A stretch of DNA of 64,000 nt from Oxalobacteraceae bacterium (lineage in GTDB: Bacteria > Pseudomonadota > Gammaproteobacteria > Burkholderiales > Burkholderiaceae_D). Positions 19,401-28,205 of the stretch are shown piece after piece (position 1 is the stretch's first letter; every line of letters begins with the position of its first letter). Below the pieces are notes generated by a model. It ran no database searches, had not been told where the DNA came from, and saw nothing but the letters and a program-made list of their open reading frames with translations. The position numbers and the translations under genes are program-made. The stretch covers positions 152,150 through 216,149 of the forward strand of contig JANXTY010000006.1 in assembly GCA_025352145.1 (NCBI GenBank), read 5' to 3'.

Positions 19401-19910
19401 TCGCGTGAGCCGAAATGGATCGCCGGTGTTATTTCAGGAATGCGTACGCAAATGACTCAGCGCGGCAAGATCGTTATTCTGACGCTCGATGACAACAGTG
19501 CGACGGTAGATGTGACGGTATATAGTGAGTTGTACGATACGAACAAGCGTATGTTCAAGGAAGATGAATTTTTGGCGGTGCTTGGCAAAGTATCGGAAGA
19601 TCGTTTTTCTGGTGGTTTGCGTATCACCGCTGAGAAGACCTTGGACATCGTCGCAGTTCGTACTCAATTTGCACGCCAGGTAGTGCTTTCTATGACGTCT
19701 CCACCGCAGCAACTTGATAGCGAAAAACTTAAAAATATGCTGGTTTCGCATCGTTGCGAAACAGGGTTGCCGTTAGCGCTGCGTTATACCCGGGACGGGG
19801 TCGCTTGTGAAATAGTGTTGGGCAACGAATGGCGCGTGTCGCCGAGTGACATGTTGCACATGTCGCTTACGGCGAGCTTGGGTAAGGAATCGGTCACGGT
19901 GGAATATTAA
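16443..19910 (+). CDS. dnaE: DNA polymerase III alpha subunit
   Basis: This is a replicative polymerase catalytic subunit of 1155 residues, about the length of the E. coli protein. It begins with the PHP domain (FIHLRLHSEFSIVDGLVRID) and continues with the palm. Catalytic signatures are GPGRGSGAGSLVAYSL and PDFDIDFCQEGR with the paired aspartates, plus KFDFLGL further on. A fingers region, a helix-hairpin-helix segment and a C-terminal OB fold (WIAGVISGMRTQMTQRGK) follow. The start is the ATG at 16443. It heads a plus-strand run with an O-antigen-ligase-like gene and msbA, though shared transcription is not evident. Confidence 0.97.
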   Translation: MTSPQFIHLRLHSEFSIVDGLVRIDDLIPAAKNDHQPALALTDLANLFGMVKFYKAARSKGIKPIIGCDVWITNDEHRDKPSRLLLLVKNRTGYLQLCELLSRAWLSNQHRGRAELRAEWFEHGAGKDLIALSGAHFGDVGIAIENGNLAQAERWAQRWAALFPHNFYIEIQRVGQPDMENQVRQAVALAAKLQLPVVATHPIQFLSKDEFIAHEARTCIAEGEILANGRRIKRFNDQQCFKTQAEMAILFADVPGAMQNTLEIAKRCNLTLELGKPQLPNFPTPDGISIGEFLVLESQRGLEKRLSQLYPDQANREEQRSRYEVRLKFETDTIIKMGFPGYFLIVAEFIRWAKENGVPVGPGRGSGAGSLVAYSLLITDLDPLEYNLLFERFLNPERVSMPDFDIDFCQEGRDRVIQHVKDLYGKDAVSQIATFGTMAAKGAIRDVGRVLDFGYNFCDGISKLIPFKPGKHVTIADAINEEPLLAERQENEEEVKQLLNLAQQVEGIARNIGMHAGGVLIAPGKLTDFCPLYTQGGDSGVVSQYDKDDVEAVGLVKFDFLGLTTLTILDWAVRYIKRLDPAQADFNLESLPLNDKASYDLLTKAKTVAVFQLESRGMQGMLKDARPDRFEDIIALVALYRPGPMDLIPDFCKRKHGERFEYPDPRTEGILSETYGIMVYQEQVMQMAQVVGGYSLGGADLLRRAMGKKKAEEMAEHRQIFRDGAAKDGLTTAKADEIFDLMEKFAGYGFNKSHAAAYALLAYHTAYLKAHHPAAFMAANLSLAMDDTDKIKILVEDCIDVCALTLMSPDINLSDYRFIPVSQPSSVTKKTVTAIRYGLGAVKGSGQSAIEAIICARQDAPFTDLFDFCKRVDKRQINRRTIDSLIRAGAFDCFNIDRGILLASVGFAMEVAEQAQASANQVSLFGGEDNDMVPPPEYISAAPWSEKQKLTEEKLALGFYLSGHLFNAYATEAGKVARMRLNKLEPSREPKWIAGVISGMRTQMTQRGKIVILTLDDNSATVDVTVYSELYDTNKRMFKEDEFLAVLGKVSEDRFSGGLRITAEKTLDIVAVRTQFARQVVLSMTSPPQQLDSEKLKNMLVSHRCETGLPLALRYTRDGVACEIVLGNEWRVSPSDMLHMSLTASLGKESVTVEY

Positions 19911-19979
19911 CGTTAGATTTCTTGGTCTACATTACGTATGTCGCGTTAACAATTGTGCGATCTTATTCGGAGAGTAAAT

Positions 19980-21239
19980 TTGTTTTACACCAAATGGCTT
20001 ACCACCATTGCCCTCGTCTTATTCCCTTTGCTGGCATTGACCGTGCAGGGTGCGGCCAATGTATTTTTTTATCTCTTGCTCTTGTCGGGCCTGATGGGCA
20101 TTGGCCGTAGATGCATTTACGGCGGTGAGAAATTTTCGCAGTTATGGCGCGCCTACTGGCCGTTGAGCCTGGCAATGGGCGGTATCTTGTGCGCGATTCT
20201 GATCAATCATATTGCGAGCGGACATTTTGTTGGGCGGACTTATGACGCGCCGTTCCGCCTCGCGCTCTTCCCCTGTCTATTATGGGCGTTGCTGCAATTG
20301 CCGGTCAGTCGGATGAAGCAGCTGCAATGGAGCTTGATAGGCGGCGCATTTTATTCGGCTATCAATATGTACCTGATCACGAAGGCGGGCACCATCCGGG
20401 AGCACTTAGGTTACTTCATCCCGCTTATCGCCTTCTCTGAAATGAGTTTGCTGCTAGGGGTGTTTTCCGTCATATCGATTGGATGGAACGACCGTAACGA
20501 GAAAGCGCTCATTATCTTGAAGCTGTTGGCTGGTTGCGCGGGTTTGTACGGCGCTTATTTGTCGCAATCGCGCGGTGCCTGGATTGCTGTTCCGGCTTTT
20601 ATCGTGCTCGCTTTTTTTCTGTCCAAAACGCTGCGCATTATTCACAAAGTGGTTTTATCGGTGTCGTTAATTATTCTTCTGGGAGGTGTCTTTTATTCGG
20701 GGGGGATTGCGCGCGACCGGATCGAGGCAGCAAAAAACGATATCAGCCAGTACGAGGGAAAGAACAATAGCGATACCTCGTTGGGGATTCGTTTTCAGCT
20801 ATGGTATGGGTCGTGGGTATTGTTTAACGAGAATCCTATGTTGGGTGTGAGTCGGGAGCGCTTTCCTGGTGCCTTGCAGGAATTGTCGAAGAGACAGATC
20901 ATTTCTCCGACAGCAGCGACCCTTCCGCATTCGCACAATGAGATTTTATATAATATGGCGACTTTGGGATTATTTGGTTGGTGCGCTATCGTCGCGCTTT
21001 ATCTGATTCCAGGATATTATTTTCTGCGCGAAATCGGCGACCCGGATGTGATGGTAAGAAGTGCTGCTGGGATGGGTTTGTCTTTATGTCTCGGATATTT
21101 TATCTTTGGTTTGGCGGATGTGATGTTTATGTGGGGAATTTGTAATACTTTTTACGTGGTGAGTGTGGCAGTTTTCTTTGCTTTTATTTTGAAACGGAAA
21201 GAAGAATTGCTTGTTCTATCCTCGTCTTCCGATGACTGA
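19980..21239 (+). CDS. O-antigen ligase-like membrane protein (WaaL/Wzy superfamily)
   Basis: This is an integral membrane protein of about 419 residues with roughly ten to twelve hydrophobic helices. A larger periplasmic loop carries LSQSRGAWIAVPAF and the later LPHSHNEILYNMATLGLFG, the signature pattern of the Wzy_C/O-antigen ligase family. WaaL joins O-antigen to lipid A-core on the periplasmic side. The frame can be extended to a TTG at 19953. However, GGAGAG at 19969-19974 sits 5 nt before the TTG at 19980, which I take as the start. Position directly before msbA supports a lipopolysaccharide role. It could also act as a polymerase or on protein glycans; sequence alone does not separate these. 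Confidence 0.8.
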   Translation: MFYTKWLTTIALVLFPLLALTVQGAANVFFYLLLLSGLMGIGRRCIYGGEKFSQLWRAYWPLSLAMGGILCAILINHIASGHFVGRTYDAPFRLALFPCLLWALLQLPVSRMKQLQWSLIGGAFYSAINMYLITKAGTIREHLGYFIPLIAFSEMSLLLGVFSVISIGWNDRNEKALIILKLLAGCAGLYGAYLSQSRGAWIAVPAFIVLAFFLSKTLRIIHKVVLSVSLIILLGGVFYSGGIARDRIEAAKNDISQYEGKNNSDTSLGIRFQLWYGSWVLFNENPMLGVSRERFPGALQELSKRQIISPTAATLPHSHNEILYNMATLGLFGWCAIVALYLIPGYYFLREIGDPDVMVRSAAGMGLSLCLGYFIFGLADVMFMWGICNTFYVVSVAVFFAFILKRKEELLVLSSSSDD

Positions 21240-21279
21240 CTCGATATAGAAATTCGCGCATGATTGAGAAAAACACGCT

Positions 21280-23019
21280 ATGACATTGTCACCGTATCTA
21301 AAACGTCTGGCTGAGATGCATCGGCCATACAAAAAACGTCTGGCGTTGGCTTTTATCGGCATGATTGTGACTGCAGCGACGAGTACGGTGGTCCCTTTTT
21401 TGCTTGAGTTTATTACTGATAAAGGGTTTGTCGGTAAAACGACATTCCCTTACTGGATGGTGCCGCTGGTATTGATCGGGTTGTTTGCAATTCGTGGGGC
21501 GTCCACTTTCCTGAGTACGTATATGATGACTTGGGTCTCAAGCCGTTTGCTCAGTGAGTTGCGGCGACAGATGTTTTCCCGCATGCTGGATGTTCCTGCG
21601 GGGTTTTACGCAAACAATACAGTTGGTCGTGTGATCAATTCTATGATGTTTGAAGTTCAGCAAATCGTCGAAATGATTACCAAGGTATTTACGTCGATTG
21701 TTTTGTCGACATTGACGGTAGTCTGGTTGCTGGCTACGCTCCTGAAGTTGAATTGGCAATTGACGATTATTACATTGGTGTTGCTGCCATTGAATGCAAT
21801 GGTAGTGCGAGCTACTGGCGCACGTCTGAAGAAACTCAATCAGGAATCGCTTGTCGTCAACGGACAGCTGACCCAGGTCATTGAAGAAACTACTCGGGCG
21901 CAGCAAGTGATTAGAATTTTTGGCGGCCAAGCTTATGAAAAAACGCGTTTTGATGAGCGTTCAGAAAATTTGCGTCGCTATACCATGCGTATTACCAGCA
22001 CTTTCGCTGCGACGGTGCCAATTACCCATTTGATGACCGCTTGTGCATTGTCGGTGGTGGTTGTGTTGGCACTGGTTCAAGCCAGTCATGGACAACTTAC
22101 TGCGGGCGGATTCTATGCATTCGTGAGTGCAATGTTATTGTTGTTGCAGCCATTGAAGCAGTTAGCCGAGGTGAATGGTCCCTTGCAGCGTGGTATGGCG
22201 GCGGCGGAGGCGGTATTCAATTTGATTGATACGCCCAGTGAACGTAATGGTGGCAAGATACTGAGCGCACGTGCCAATGGCATGATCGATTTTGTCAACG
22301 TCAGTTTTTTTTATCCTGGTCAGGATCAGTTGGCACTGAGTGGTATCAATTTGCATGTTGAACCTGGAGAGACTATTGCTTTTGTTGGCATGTCGGGGGG
22401 TGGAAAAACTACATTAGTGAACTTGGTGCCGGGTTTTTATACTGCGACTAGCGGAAAAATTCTGCTTGATGGCCAGCCGATTGACGACATCTCGTTAGAA
22501 AGCCTGCGAACACAAATTGCAATGGTCAGTCAGAGTGTGGTGTTATTTGATGACACTGTTGCGGCCAATATTGCTTACGGCGATACATCACCCGATCCTG
22601 AGCGGCTTGTAGCGGCGGCAAAGGCGGCATATCTGGATGAAGTAATAGCCAACTTGCCACAGGGACTGGAAACACCCATCGGCGACAATGGTTCGCGTCT
22701 TTCCGGCGGGCAGCGCCAGCGTCTGGCAATTGCCCGCGCCATCTATAAGGATGCTCCCTTGCTGATTCTCGACGAAGCCACTTCGGCACTCGATACTGAG
22801 TCGGAACGCGCCGTGCAGGCAGCGCTTGATCGCCTGATGCAAGGCCGAACCACCTTTGTGATTGCGCATCGGCTCTCTACCATTGAACGCGCCAGCAGGA
22901 TTGTGGTCCTTTCGGCAGGCAGTATCATCGAAGTTGGCACGCACCATGATTTACTGGCAAAGCAAGGGGTGTATGCCAATCTTTACCACTTGCAGTTTTC
23001 GAAGGATGCAATAACCTGA
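21280..23019 (+). CDS. msbA: Lipid A export ABC transporter MsbA
   Basis: This is a 579-residue half-transporter that flips lipid A-core across the inner membrane. Six transmembrane helices occupy about residues 15-300. The nucleotide-binding domain shows Walker A GMSGGGKTT, the Q-loop in AMVSQSVVLFDDTVAANIAYG, signature LSGGQRQRLAIARAIY, Walker B LLILDEATSALD and the switch His in VIAHRLSTI. Length and order match MsbA. It follows the O-antigen-ligase-like gene by 40 nt and precedes a GT9 glycosyltransferase gene by about 54 nt, giving a compact lipopolysaccharide cluster. Confidence 0.9.
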   Translation: MTLSPYLKRLAEMHRPYKKRLALAFIGMIVTAATSTVVPFLLEFITDKGFVGKTTFPYWMVPLVLIGLFAIRGASTFLSTYMMTWVSSRLLSELRRQMFSRMLDVPAGFYANNTVGRVINSMMFEVQQIVEMITKVFTSIVLSTLTVVWLLATLLKLNWQLTIITLVLLPLNAMVVRATGARLKKLNQESLVVNGQLTQVIEETTRAQQVIRIFGGQAYEKTRFDERSENLRRYTMRITSTFAATVPITHLMTACALSVVVVLALVQASHGQLTAGGFYAFVSAMLLLLQPLKQLAEVNGPLQRGMAAAEAVFNLIDTPSERNGGKILSARANGMIDFVNVSFFYPGQDQLALSGINLHVEPGETIAFVGMSGGGKTTLVNLVPGFYTATSGKILLDGQPIDDISLESLRTQIAMVSQSVVLFDDTVAANIAYGDTSPDPERLVAAAKAAYLDEVIANLPQGLETPIGDNGSRLSGGQRQRLAIARAIYKDAPLLILDEATSALDTESERAVQAALDRLMQGRTTFVIAHRLSTIERASRIVVLSAGSIIEVGTHHDLLAKQGVYANLYHLQFSKDAIT

Positions 23020-23073
23020 ACAGGTCCTAGCAGTTTTCGAACACTATCTGAACAATCTTATTGAAACGTTTTT

Positions 23074-24204
23074 ATGCCTACACAATTGGTATCAAACGAT
23101 GTGTTGCAACAGTCCAAAAAAATTCTGTTCATTGCGCATCTCGCGTTGGGTGATTTTACTTATCTACAAAATTTTTTTCAGGCATTCAGTGAGCGGTTTC
23201 CCCACATCGAAATCCATATCTGGGTCGATGAGGTGCGTCGTAGTCGGCGTGCAGCGGACTGGATTCATTTAAAAAAATATGCCTTGTACGACTGGTTGGC
23301 AGACTGTTCGTTTGTCGCCAAAGTGTATAACCAAACTTACAGCCCGGAGTTATTTAGGCAATCGATAGCCGATGCGCAGCAACAGCAATATCCCTTAGTG
23401 GTTTCGCTCTCGACGTTACGACCGCCAATGTATGCAGCGCTTGCGCGCAAAATCAGTCCTGCAGGTTTTGTCGTCGGGATGAAAAGGGAGCCGGGATTCT
23501 TTGCGCTCCATCAACGCCTGGCTTATCGCAAGCTCAATGCCACTGTTAATCCTGATGCGATGGCGCGTTCAGGTCAGCATATCACGGCAGTATATGCGCT
23601 TTGGTTTGAAACATTATTTGGACTGACGCTGGAAGAATCACTACGCTTTCCGTTTGTACATATTCCAGAGCAATGGCGTGACCATGTGCATCAGCAGCTG
23701 GCCGAATGGGGTTTTGCGGGTGATCGCCAAGCGTCCGACAAACTTGTTTTTATTAATCCGTTTGCGAAAAACAATAAGCGTTGCTGGCCTTTGTCGCGGG
23801 TGCTTGATCTGATGAGGGTTATGCGACAGATTGAGGTTTGGCGTGATACCTGTTTTGTGGTGAATGTAGTGCCGGAAGAAATGGCGAATGCCAAAAAATT
23901 CTTTGGCTCGCACCTTGTGGAGCGGGTACAGTTATTTAGTGCGGAAGATAATTTTTTCCAACTACCCGCACTACTACGTGAATGCGATCTCATTATTTCT
24001 GTAGAAACGGCGGTGATGCATCTGGCAAACGCAGTGCATGTTCCTGTGATTGCGTTGATGCGTCAAAAAAATCCTGAGTGGGCTCCGATTGACAAAGAAA
24101 ATAGTACGATAGTGACGACCCTGCAACGGCGAGATTGGGTGAAGGCGATTACCGTGGTGCAAGTTGCCGAGGTATTGAAATTGAACTTATGCAAGTTGAC
24201 ATAG
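23074..24204 (+). CDS. Glycosyltransferase family 9 protein (LPS core heptosyltransferase-like)
   Basis: This 376-residue cytoplasmic enzyme has two Rossmann-like halves. The N-terminus, ILFIAHLALGDFTYLQNFFQAF, is a loose version of the GT9 start. The C-terminal half has FINPFAKNNKRCWPLSRVLDLM and the donor-binding block LLRECDLIISVETAVMHLANAV. GT9 enzymes such as WaaC, WaaF and WaaQ add heptose from ADP-heptose to the lipopolysaccharide inner core. The N-terminal motif departs from the usual RxDxIGD form, so the acceptor may differ. It is probably co-transcribed with msbA. Confidence 0.8.
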   Translation: MPTQLVSNDVLQQSKKILFIAHLALGDFTYLQNFFQAFSERFPHIEIHIWVDEVRRSRRAADWIHLKKYALYDWLADCSFVAKVYNQTYSPELFRQSIADAQQQQYPLVVSLSTLRPPMYAALARKISPAGFVVGMKREPGFFALHQRLAYRKLNATVNPDAMARSGQHITAVYALWFETLFGLTLEESLRFPFVHIPEQWRDHVHQQLAEWGFAGDRQASDKLVFINPFAKNNKRCWPLSRVLDLMRVMRQIEVWRDTCFVVNVVPEEMANAKKFFGSHLVERVQLFSAEDNFFQLPALLRECDLIISVETAVMHLANAVHVPVIALMRQKNPEWAPIDKENSTIVTTLQRRDWVKAITVVQVAEVLKLNLCKLT

Positions 24205-24364
24205 GCAGGGTGTGCTTTGCTCACCAGTGTTAGTGCGGCTGTTCTCCTGCGTGAGGCATGTCCTGCAGCACAACTTTGCGTCAGTGTTGGAAACAATAAA
24301 ACATGGCCTCGATGGGTAAATTCGTCTTATCCATGCAGTCCACGGTTTACCTCTTGGGGGATCC

Positions 24365-25405
24365 TTAGGCAGCCTGGCGTGATGCTTTTGTTTGATTTAG
24401 CCATTCAAGAATAATGGCAACAGCACTTTCTGGCGTTATGTTGCGCATGCAATCACATGTGGCCGTTTTTATATCCTTGCATCCTTTACAGCTGACCGAC
24501 TGACACAACACCTGGGCACGTTTTCCTAGGGGTGCCCAGCGGCCGGGGTGCATGGAAGGTGTTGGTGGGAATAAGCCCAATGTGCGTTGGCCGATTGCCG
24601 CTGAAATGTGGAGCGGCCCGGTACCGCTGGCAACGAGCCCGTCGACTCCCTGGATAAATGCAGTGAGTTGATCTAAGGTGAATTTTCCGCACACATTGCT
24701 GACATTGGGAAGGGCGAATAATTGCGCCGCATTTTCTGCTATCCACTGGCCTTCTGCAACACTGCCTGTGATCCACAAATGGATGTTTTTCTCCTCGCTT
24801 AACATCTGTGCGAGTGCAATGTAGTGTTCAATCGGCCACTCGCGCCCATGACCATTTGATTTTGGATGAAGGATGACGTTGAATCGGTGTTCCGCCAGAG
24901 ATTGTTGAACTACGGGGTCGGCAGGAATCTTGAATTCATACAAATTGGGGATCTCAGAACGTGCGGGGACGATATTGATACCGAACGGCCGCAGGAATTC
25001 AAAATTGAGTTGTGCCTCATGATAGTCGGACTTTGCTTTATGAAAGCGCACCCGATAATTACAATGGAGCCAGTGGAAAAAATTGCGATGGGTATTGCCG
25101 ATCCGGTTGGGGATGGCTGCCTTGTGGGCAGCAATTGCCAAGGCTTTGTGTGGCTGCGCGAAAATGATGGTGTCGATGCCAGATGCCCTGAAAAATCCCA
25201 CTGGATTGACTAAACTTTCCAGCGTGATGACATGGTCAACGCTGCCACACGCCTTGACAATTGAGGCGGCATAGGAGCGGCATAAAAAACTAATTTTTAT
25301 TTCTGGATAGTGTTGTTTCAGATAAGCGGTAATGGGCAGGGTGAGGACGACATCGCCAATGTTATCGGTACGGCATATCAATGTATGGGCACTTTTTACG
25401 GTCAT
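24365..25405 (-). CDS. Glycosyltransferase family 9 protein (heptosyltransferase-like)
   Basis: This 346-residue enzyme opens with the classic GT9 start ICRTDNIGDVVLTLPITAYLK. The C-terminal donor region has HPKSNGHGREWPIEHYIALAQ and VDGLVASGTGPLHISAAIGQRTLGLFPPTPSMHPGRWAPLG. The late Cys-rich stretch (CQSVSCKGCKDIKTATCDC) is common in a GT9 subgroup. It faces the other GT9 gene tail to tail, 160 nt apart, and lies downstream of rng on the minus strand. It probably adds a heptose or similar sugar to the lipopolysaccharide core. Confidence 0.85.
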   Translation of the reverse strand: MTVKSAHTLICRTDNIGDVVLTLPITAYLKQHYPEIKISFLCRSYAASIVKACGSVDHVITLESLVNPVGFFRASGIDTIIFAQPHKALAIAAHKAAIPNRIGNTHRNFFHWLHCNYRVRFHKAKSDYHEAQLNFEFLRPFGINIVPARSEIPNLYEFKIPADPVVQQSLAEHRFNVILHPKSNGHGREWPIEHYIALAQMLSEEKNIHLWITGSVAEGQWIAENAAQLFALPNVSNVCGKFTLDQLTAFIQGVDGLVASGTGPLHISAAIGQRTLGLFPPTPSMHPGRWAPLGKRAQVLCQSVSCKGCKDIKTATCDCMRNITPESAVAIILEWLNQTKASRQAA

Positions 25406-25493
25406 TTTTGTATTGAATGGCTAGAAAAATAATAATGATCAGGTGTTTTGTGCGACCAGTTCTGTAAGTTCAATCGATGAGGGTAGAAATGCC

Positions 25494-26957
25494 TTACATC
25501 AAAATAATGTCGTACTGCTCTTGATGATAAATCGTTTCCACTTGTAAGGAAATAGGCTTGCCGATGAAGTCGCCCAGCATAGCCAAGTGTTGCGACTCTT
25601 CTTCTAAAAACATATCCACCACCATTTGCGAAGCGAGAATACGGAATTCGCGCGGGTTAAATTGTTTTGCTTCACGCAGCAGTTCTCGCAAAATTTCATA
25701 ACAAATTGTACGTGCTGTTTTAACTTGACCTTTTCCGCTACAGGCAGGGCAGGGTTCGCACAGAATGTGGGATAAAGACTCTCGGGTCCGTTTGCGGGTC
25801 ATTTCTACCAGACCCAGCGCAGAAAAATGGCTGACGGATACTTTGGTGCGGTCACGCGCGAGCGTTTTTTTGAGTTCCGATAACACGGCGTTGCGGTGTT
25901 CGACATTTTCCATATCGATAAAATCAAGAATAATAATGCCGCCCAGATTTCTCAATCGTAATTGGCGTGCAATGGCGTGGGCGGCTTCCAGATTCGTTTT
26001 AAAAATGGTGTCATCGAAATTACGGCCGCCGACAAAGCCACCTGTATTGACATCGATAGTGGTCATGGCTTCAGTTTGATCGATGACCAGATAGCCGCCT
26101 GATTTCAAATCGACTCGGCTTCCGAGCGCACGCAGAATTTCTTCTTCGACGCCATACAAATCGAACAAGGGCCGCTCGCCGATGTAGTGCTGCAAACGAC
26201 TCAGTACGCTCGGCGTGTAGGCTTTTGAGAACTCATGCATCATGGCGAAATTTTCGCGTGAATCGACTTGTATGCTGCTAGTTTCATCGTGTACAAAATC
26301 GCGGAGGACGCGTTGCGCAAGATTTAAGTCTTGAAATAATAGGCTTGTTGGCGGCTTGGTACGGGCTGCGGTGCTAATGCTCAACCAGGTCTTTCTCAGA
26401 TAGTCGATATCCGATTGCAGATCGGAATCAGAAGCTTCTTCAGCCATGGTGCGGACGATGTAGCCGCCCTTCTCTTCAGGGGAAAGCAACTGTTGCACAC
26501 GGCTGCGCAGCAATTCGCGGTCGGCCTCATTTTCTATTTTTTGGGAGATGCCAATATGCGGGTCTTGCGGAAGATAAACCAGCATCCTTCCGGCGATTGA
26601 GATTTGTGTGGATAGTCGCGCACCTTTGGTGCCGATCGGATCTTTAATGACTTGAACCGTGAGCGCTTGTCCATCGTGCAGCATTTTTTCTATCGGAGTG
26701 GGTGCTGCGTTCTGACCAGTGTGGGAGCGTGCATCCCAGATGTCTGCCACATGCAAAAAAGCGGCGCGCTCGAGACCAATATCGATAAACGCCGATTGCA
26801 TTCCCGGTAGGACGCGCACTACTTTACCGAGATAGACGTTGCCCGCCAGACCGCGTGAGAGCGTGCGCTCGATGTGAAGTTCTTGTACTGCGCCTTGCAC
26901 AATAAGGGCGACGCGTGTTTCTTGCGGCGTGATATTGATGAGGATGTCTTCGTTCAT
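25494..26957 (-). CDS. rng: Ribonuclease G
   Basis: This 487-residue endoribonuclease acts in 16S rRNA 5' maturation and mRNA decay. The N-terminal S1 domain (about 35-125) contains GNVYLGKVVRVLPGMQSAFIDIG. The RNase E/G catalytic region follows, with the magnesium-binding segment around TIDVNTGGFVG and FIDM. The zinc-link CEPCPACSG lies near residues 400-408. Length matches RNase G, lacking the long C-terminal scaffold of RNase E. The start overlaps the maf stop by 4 nt, the usual betaproteobacterial maf-rng pair. Confidence 0.95.
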   Translation of the reverse strand: MNEDILINITPQETRVALIVQGAVQELHIERTLSRGLAGNVYLGKVVRVLPGMQSAFIDIGLERAAFLHVADIWDARSHTGQNAAPTPIEKMLHDGQALTVQVIKDPIGTKGARLSTQISIAGRMLVYLPQDPHIGISQKIENEADRELLRSRVQQLLSPEEKGGYIVRTMAEEASDSDLQSDIDYLRKTWLSISTAARTKPPTSLLFQDLNLAQRVLRDFVHDETSSIQVDSRENFAMMHEFSKAYTPSVLSRLQHYIGERPLFDLYGVEEEILRALGSRVDLKSGGYLVIDQTEAMTTIDVNTGGFVGGRNFDDTIFKTNLEAAHAIARQLRLRNLGGIIILDFIDMENVEHRNAVLSELKKTLARDRTKVSVSHFSALGLVEMTRKRTRESLSHILCEPCPACSGKGQVKTARTICYEILRELLREAKQFNPREFRILASQMVVDMFLEEESQHLAMLGDFIGKPISLQVETIYHQEQYDIILM

Positions 26958-27574
26958 GGGAGGGTTATGCCAGCTTGTCTTAATAGCTGCGCTGTCTCAA
27001 AAAGGGGTAAGCCCATAATCCCGGAATGACTGCCATTAATTTTCTTCACGAATAGTGCGGCCATGCCTTGAATGCCATATCCCCCCGCTTTGTCATACGG
27101 TTCTTGTGTCGCGCAGTACGTACGGATCGTCTCGTCAGACAATACGTCGAAGGTAACATCCGACACCTGCGTCACCTGGAAAGCGAGCGCGTGAAAGTGG
27201 ACGGCGATGGAGGTAAGCACTTGATGCGTGCGTCCTGAGAGTGTTTGTAGCATGTTGAAGGCTTCTGCCTGGTTGGCGGGTTTGCCCAGGATGCCGCCAT
27301 CAATCAATACGGTGGTATCAGCCGCCAGTACCGGATGGGGGGGGAGCTTGCGCATTTGTACCAATAGCCATGCACATGCCGCTTTTTCATTGGCAACACG
27401 CACGACATAATTTTCCGGTAATTCGTTGGGATGGATCACTTCAGAAACGTCTGGGCCACGCGGTAGTTCCGAGCGCAAGGCAAGTAGTTCAAATTCGACA
27501 CCAATTTGACGTAATAGCTCTCGACGGCGGGGACTTTTTGATGCGAGATAGATTTTTTGATCGATGGGTTTCAT
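26954..27574 (-). CDS. maf: Maf-family nucleoside triphosphate pyrophosphatase
   Basis: This 206-residue protein has the diagnostic start LASKSPRRRELLRQIGVEF and the later ADTTVLIDGGILGKP, SGRTHQVLT and YDKAGGYGIQG blocks. Maf/YhdE enzymes hydrolyse dTTP, UTP or modified nucleotides and act as house-cleaning enzymes. It is coupled to rng by an ATGA overlap. A 149-nt gap separates it from rlmH upstream, so it may have its own promoter. Confidence 0.95.
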   Translation of the reverse strand: MKPIDQKIYLASKSPRRRELLRQIGVEFELLALRSELPRGPDVSEVIHPNELPENYVVRVANEKAACAWLLVQMRKLPPHPVLAADTTVLIDGGILGKPANQAEAFNMLQTLSGRTHQVLTSIAVHFHALAFQVTQVSDVTFDVLSDETIRTYCATQEPYDKAGGYGIQGMAALFVKKINGSHSGIMGLPLFETAQLLRQAGITLP

Positions 27575-27722
27575 TATCCTAGGTTCCTCAGTTGATCGCT
27601 TCGGATCTCCGATAAGTGCATGACTATATTAACGCTTTTACGCATAAACTCTTTTAGCATTTGGGTGGGGCATTACAGACACGATTGCACTTGTCCAAAT
27701 AAAGAATCTAGAATGATTGCCC

Positions 27723-28193
27723 TCACGTTCGATGATACGGATGGTTTTGCGTAATGGACCAGGCACGATACAACTGTTCGGCGAGCAATACACGCACCAT
27801 GCCGTGCGGTAGTGTCAGGCTGGAAATACGCATTAAGTTGTCTGCGCGCGATTTGAATTCTGCATCCAAGCCATCGGCCCCACCAATGATAAATGCAACA
27901 TCCCGACCGTCCTGTTGCCACTGTACTAGATTTTGGGCCAGCTGCGCGGAAGTCAGATCCTTGCCGCGTTCATCGAGGGCAATGATGCGGGCACCTTTCG
28001 GTAACACTGCTTCTATGCGGGTGCGCTCCAACAGCATCGCTGTGTCTGTTGTTTTGCTGCCGGAGCGTTCGACTGGCTTAATTTCTTTTAACTGGATACG
28101 ACATTCTGGCGGCATGCGTTTGGCATACTCGCCGAACCCAGATTCTATCCACGCGGGCATTTTGTGGCCGACCGCAGCGATGATGAGCTGCAT
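27723..28193 (-). CDS. rlmH: 23S rRNA pseudouridine-1915 N3-methyltransferase RlmH
   Basis: This is a 156-residue SPOUT methyltransferase. The N-terminus, [28 protein letters not shown], and the SAM-knot region [13 protein letters not shown] with the terminal [16 protein letters not shown] are diagnostic. It methylates pseudouridine 1915 in helix 69 of the 23S rRNA. It follows rsfS by 12 nt, the common rsfS-rlmH pair. Confidence 0.96.
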   Translation of the reverse strand: MQLIIAAVGHKMPAWIESGFGEYAKRMPPECRIQLKEIKPVERSGSKTTDTAMLLERTRIEAVLPKGARIIALDERGKDLTSAQLAQNLVQWQQDGRDVAFIIGGADGLDAEFKSRADNLMRISSLTLPHGMVRVLLAEQLYRAWSITQNHPYHRT

Positions 28194-28205
28194 GATAAAC
28201 CGCGA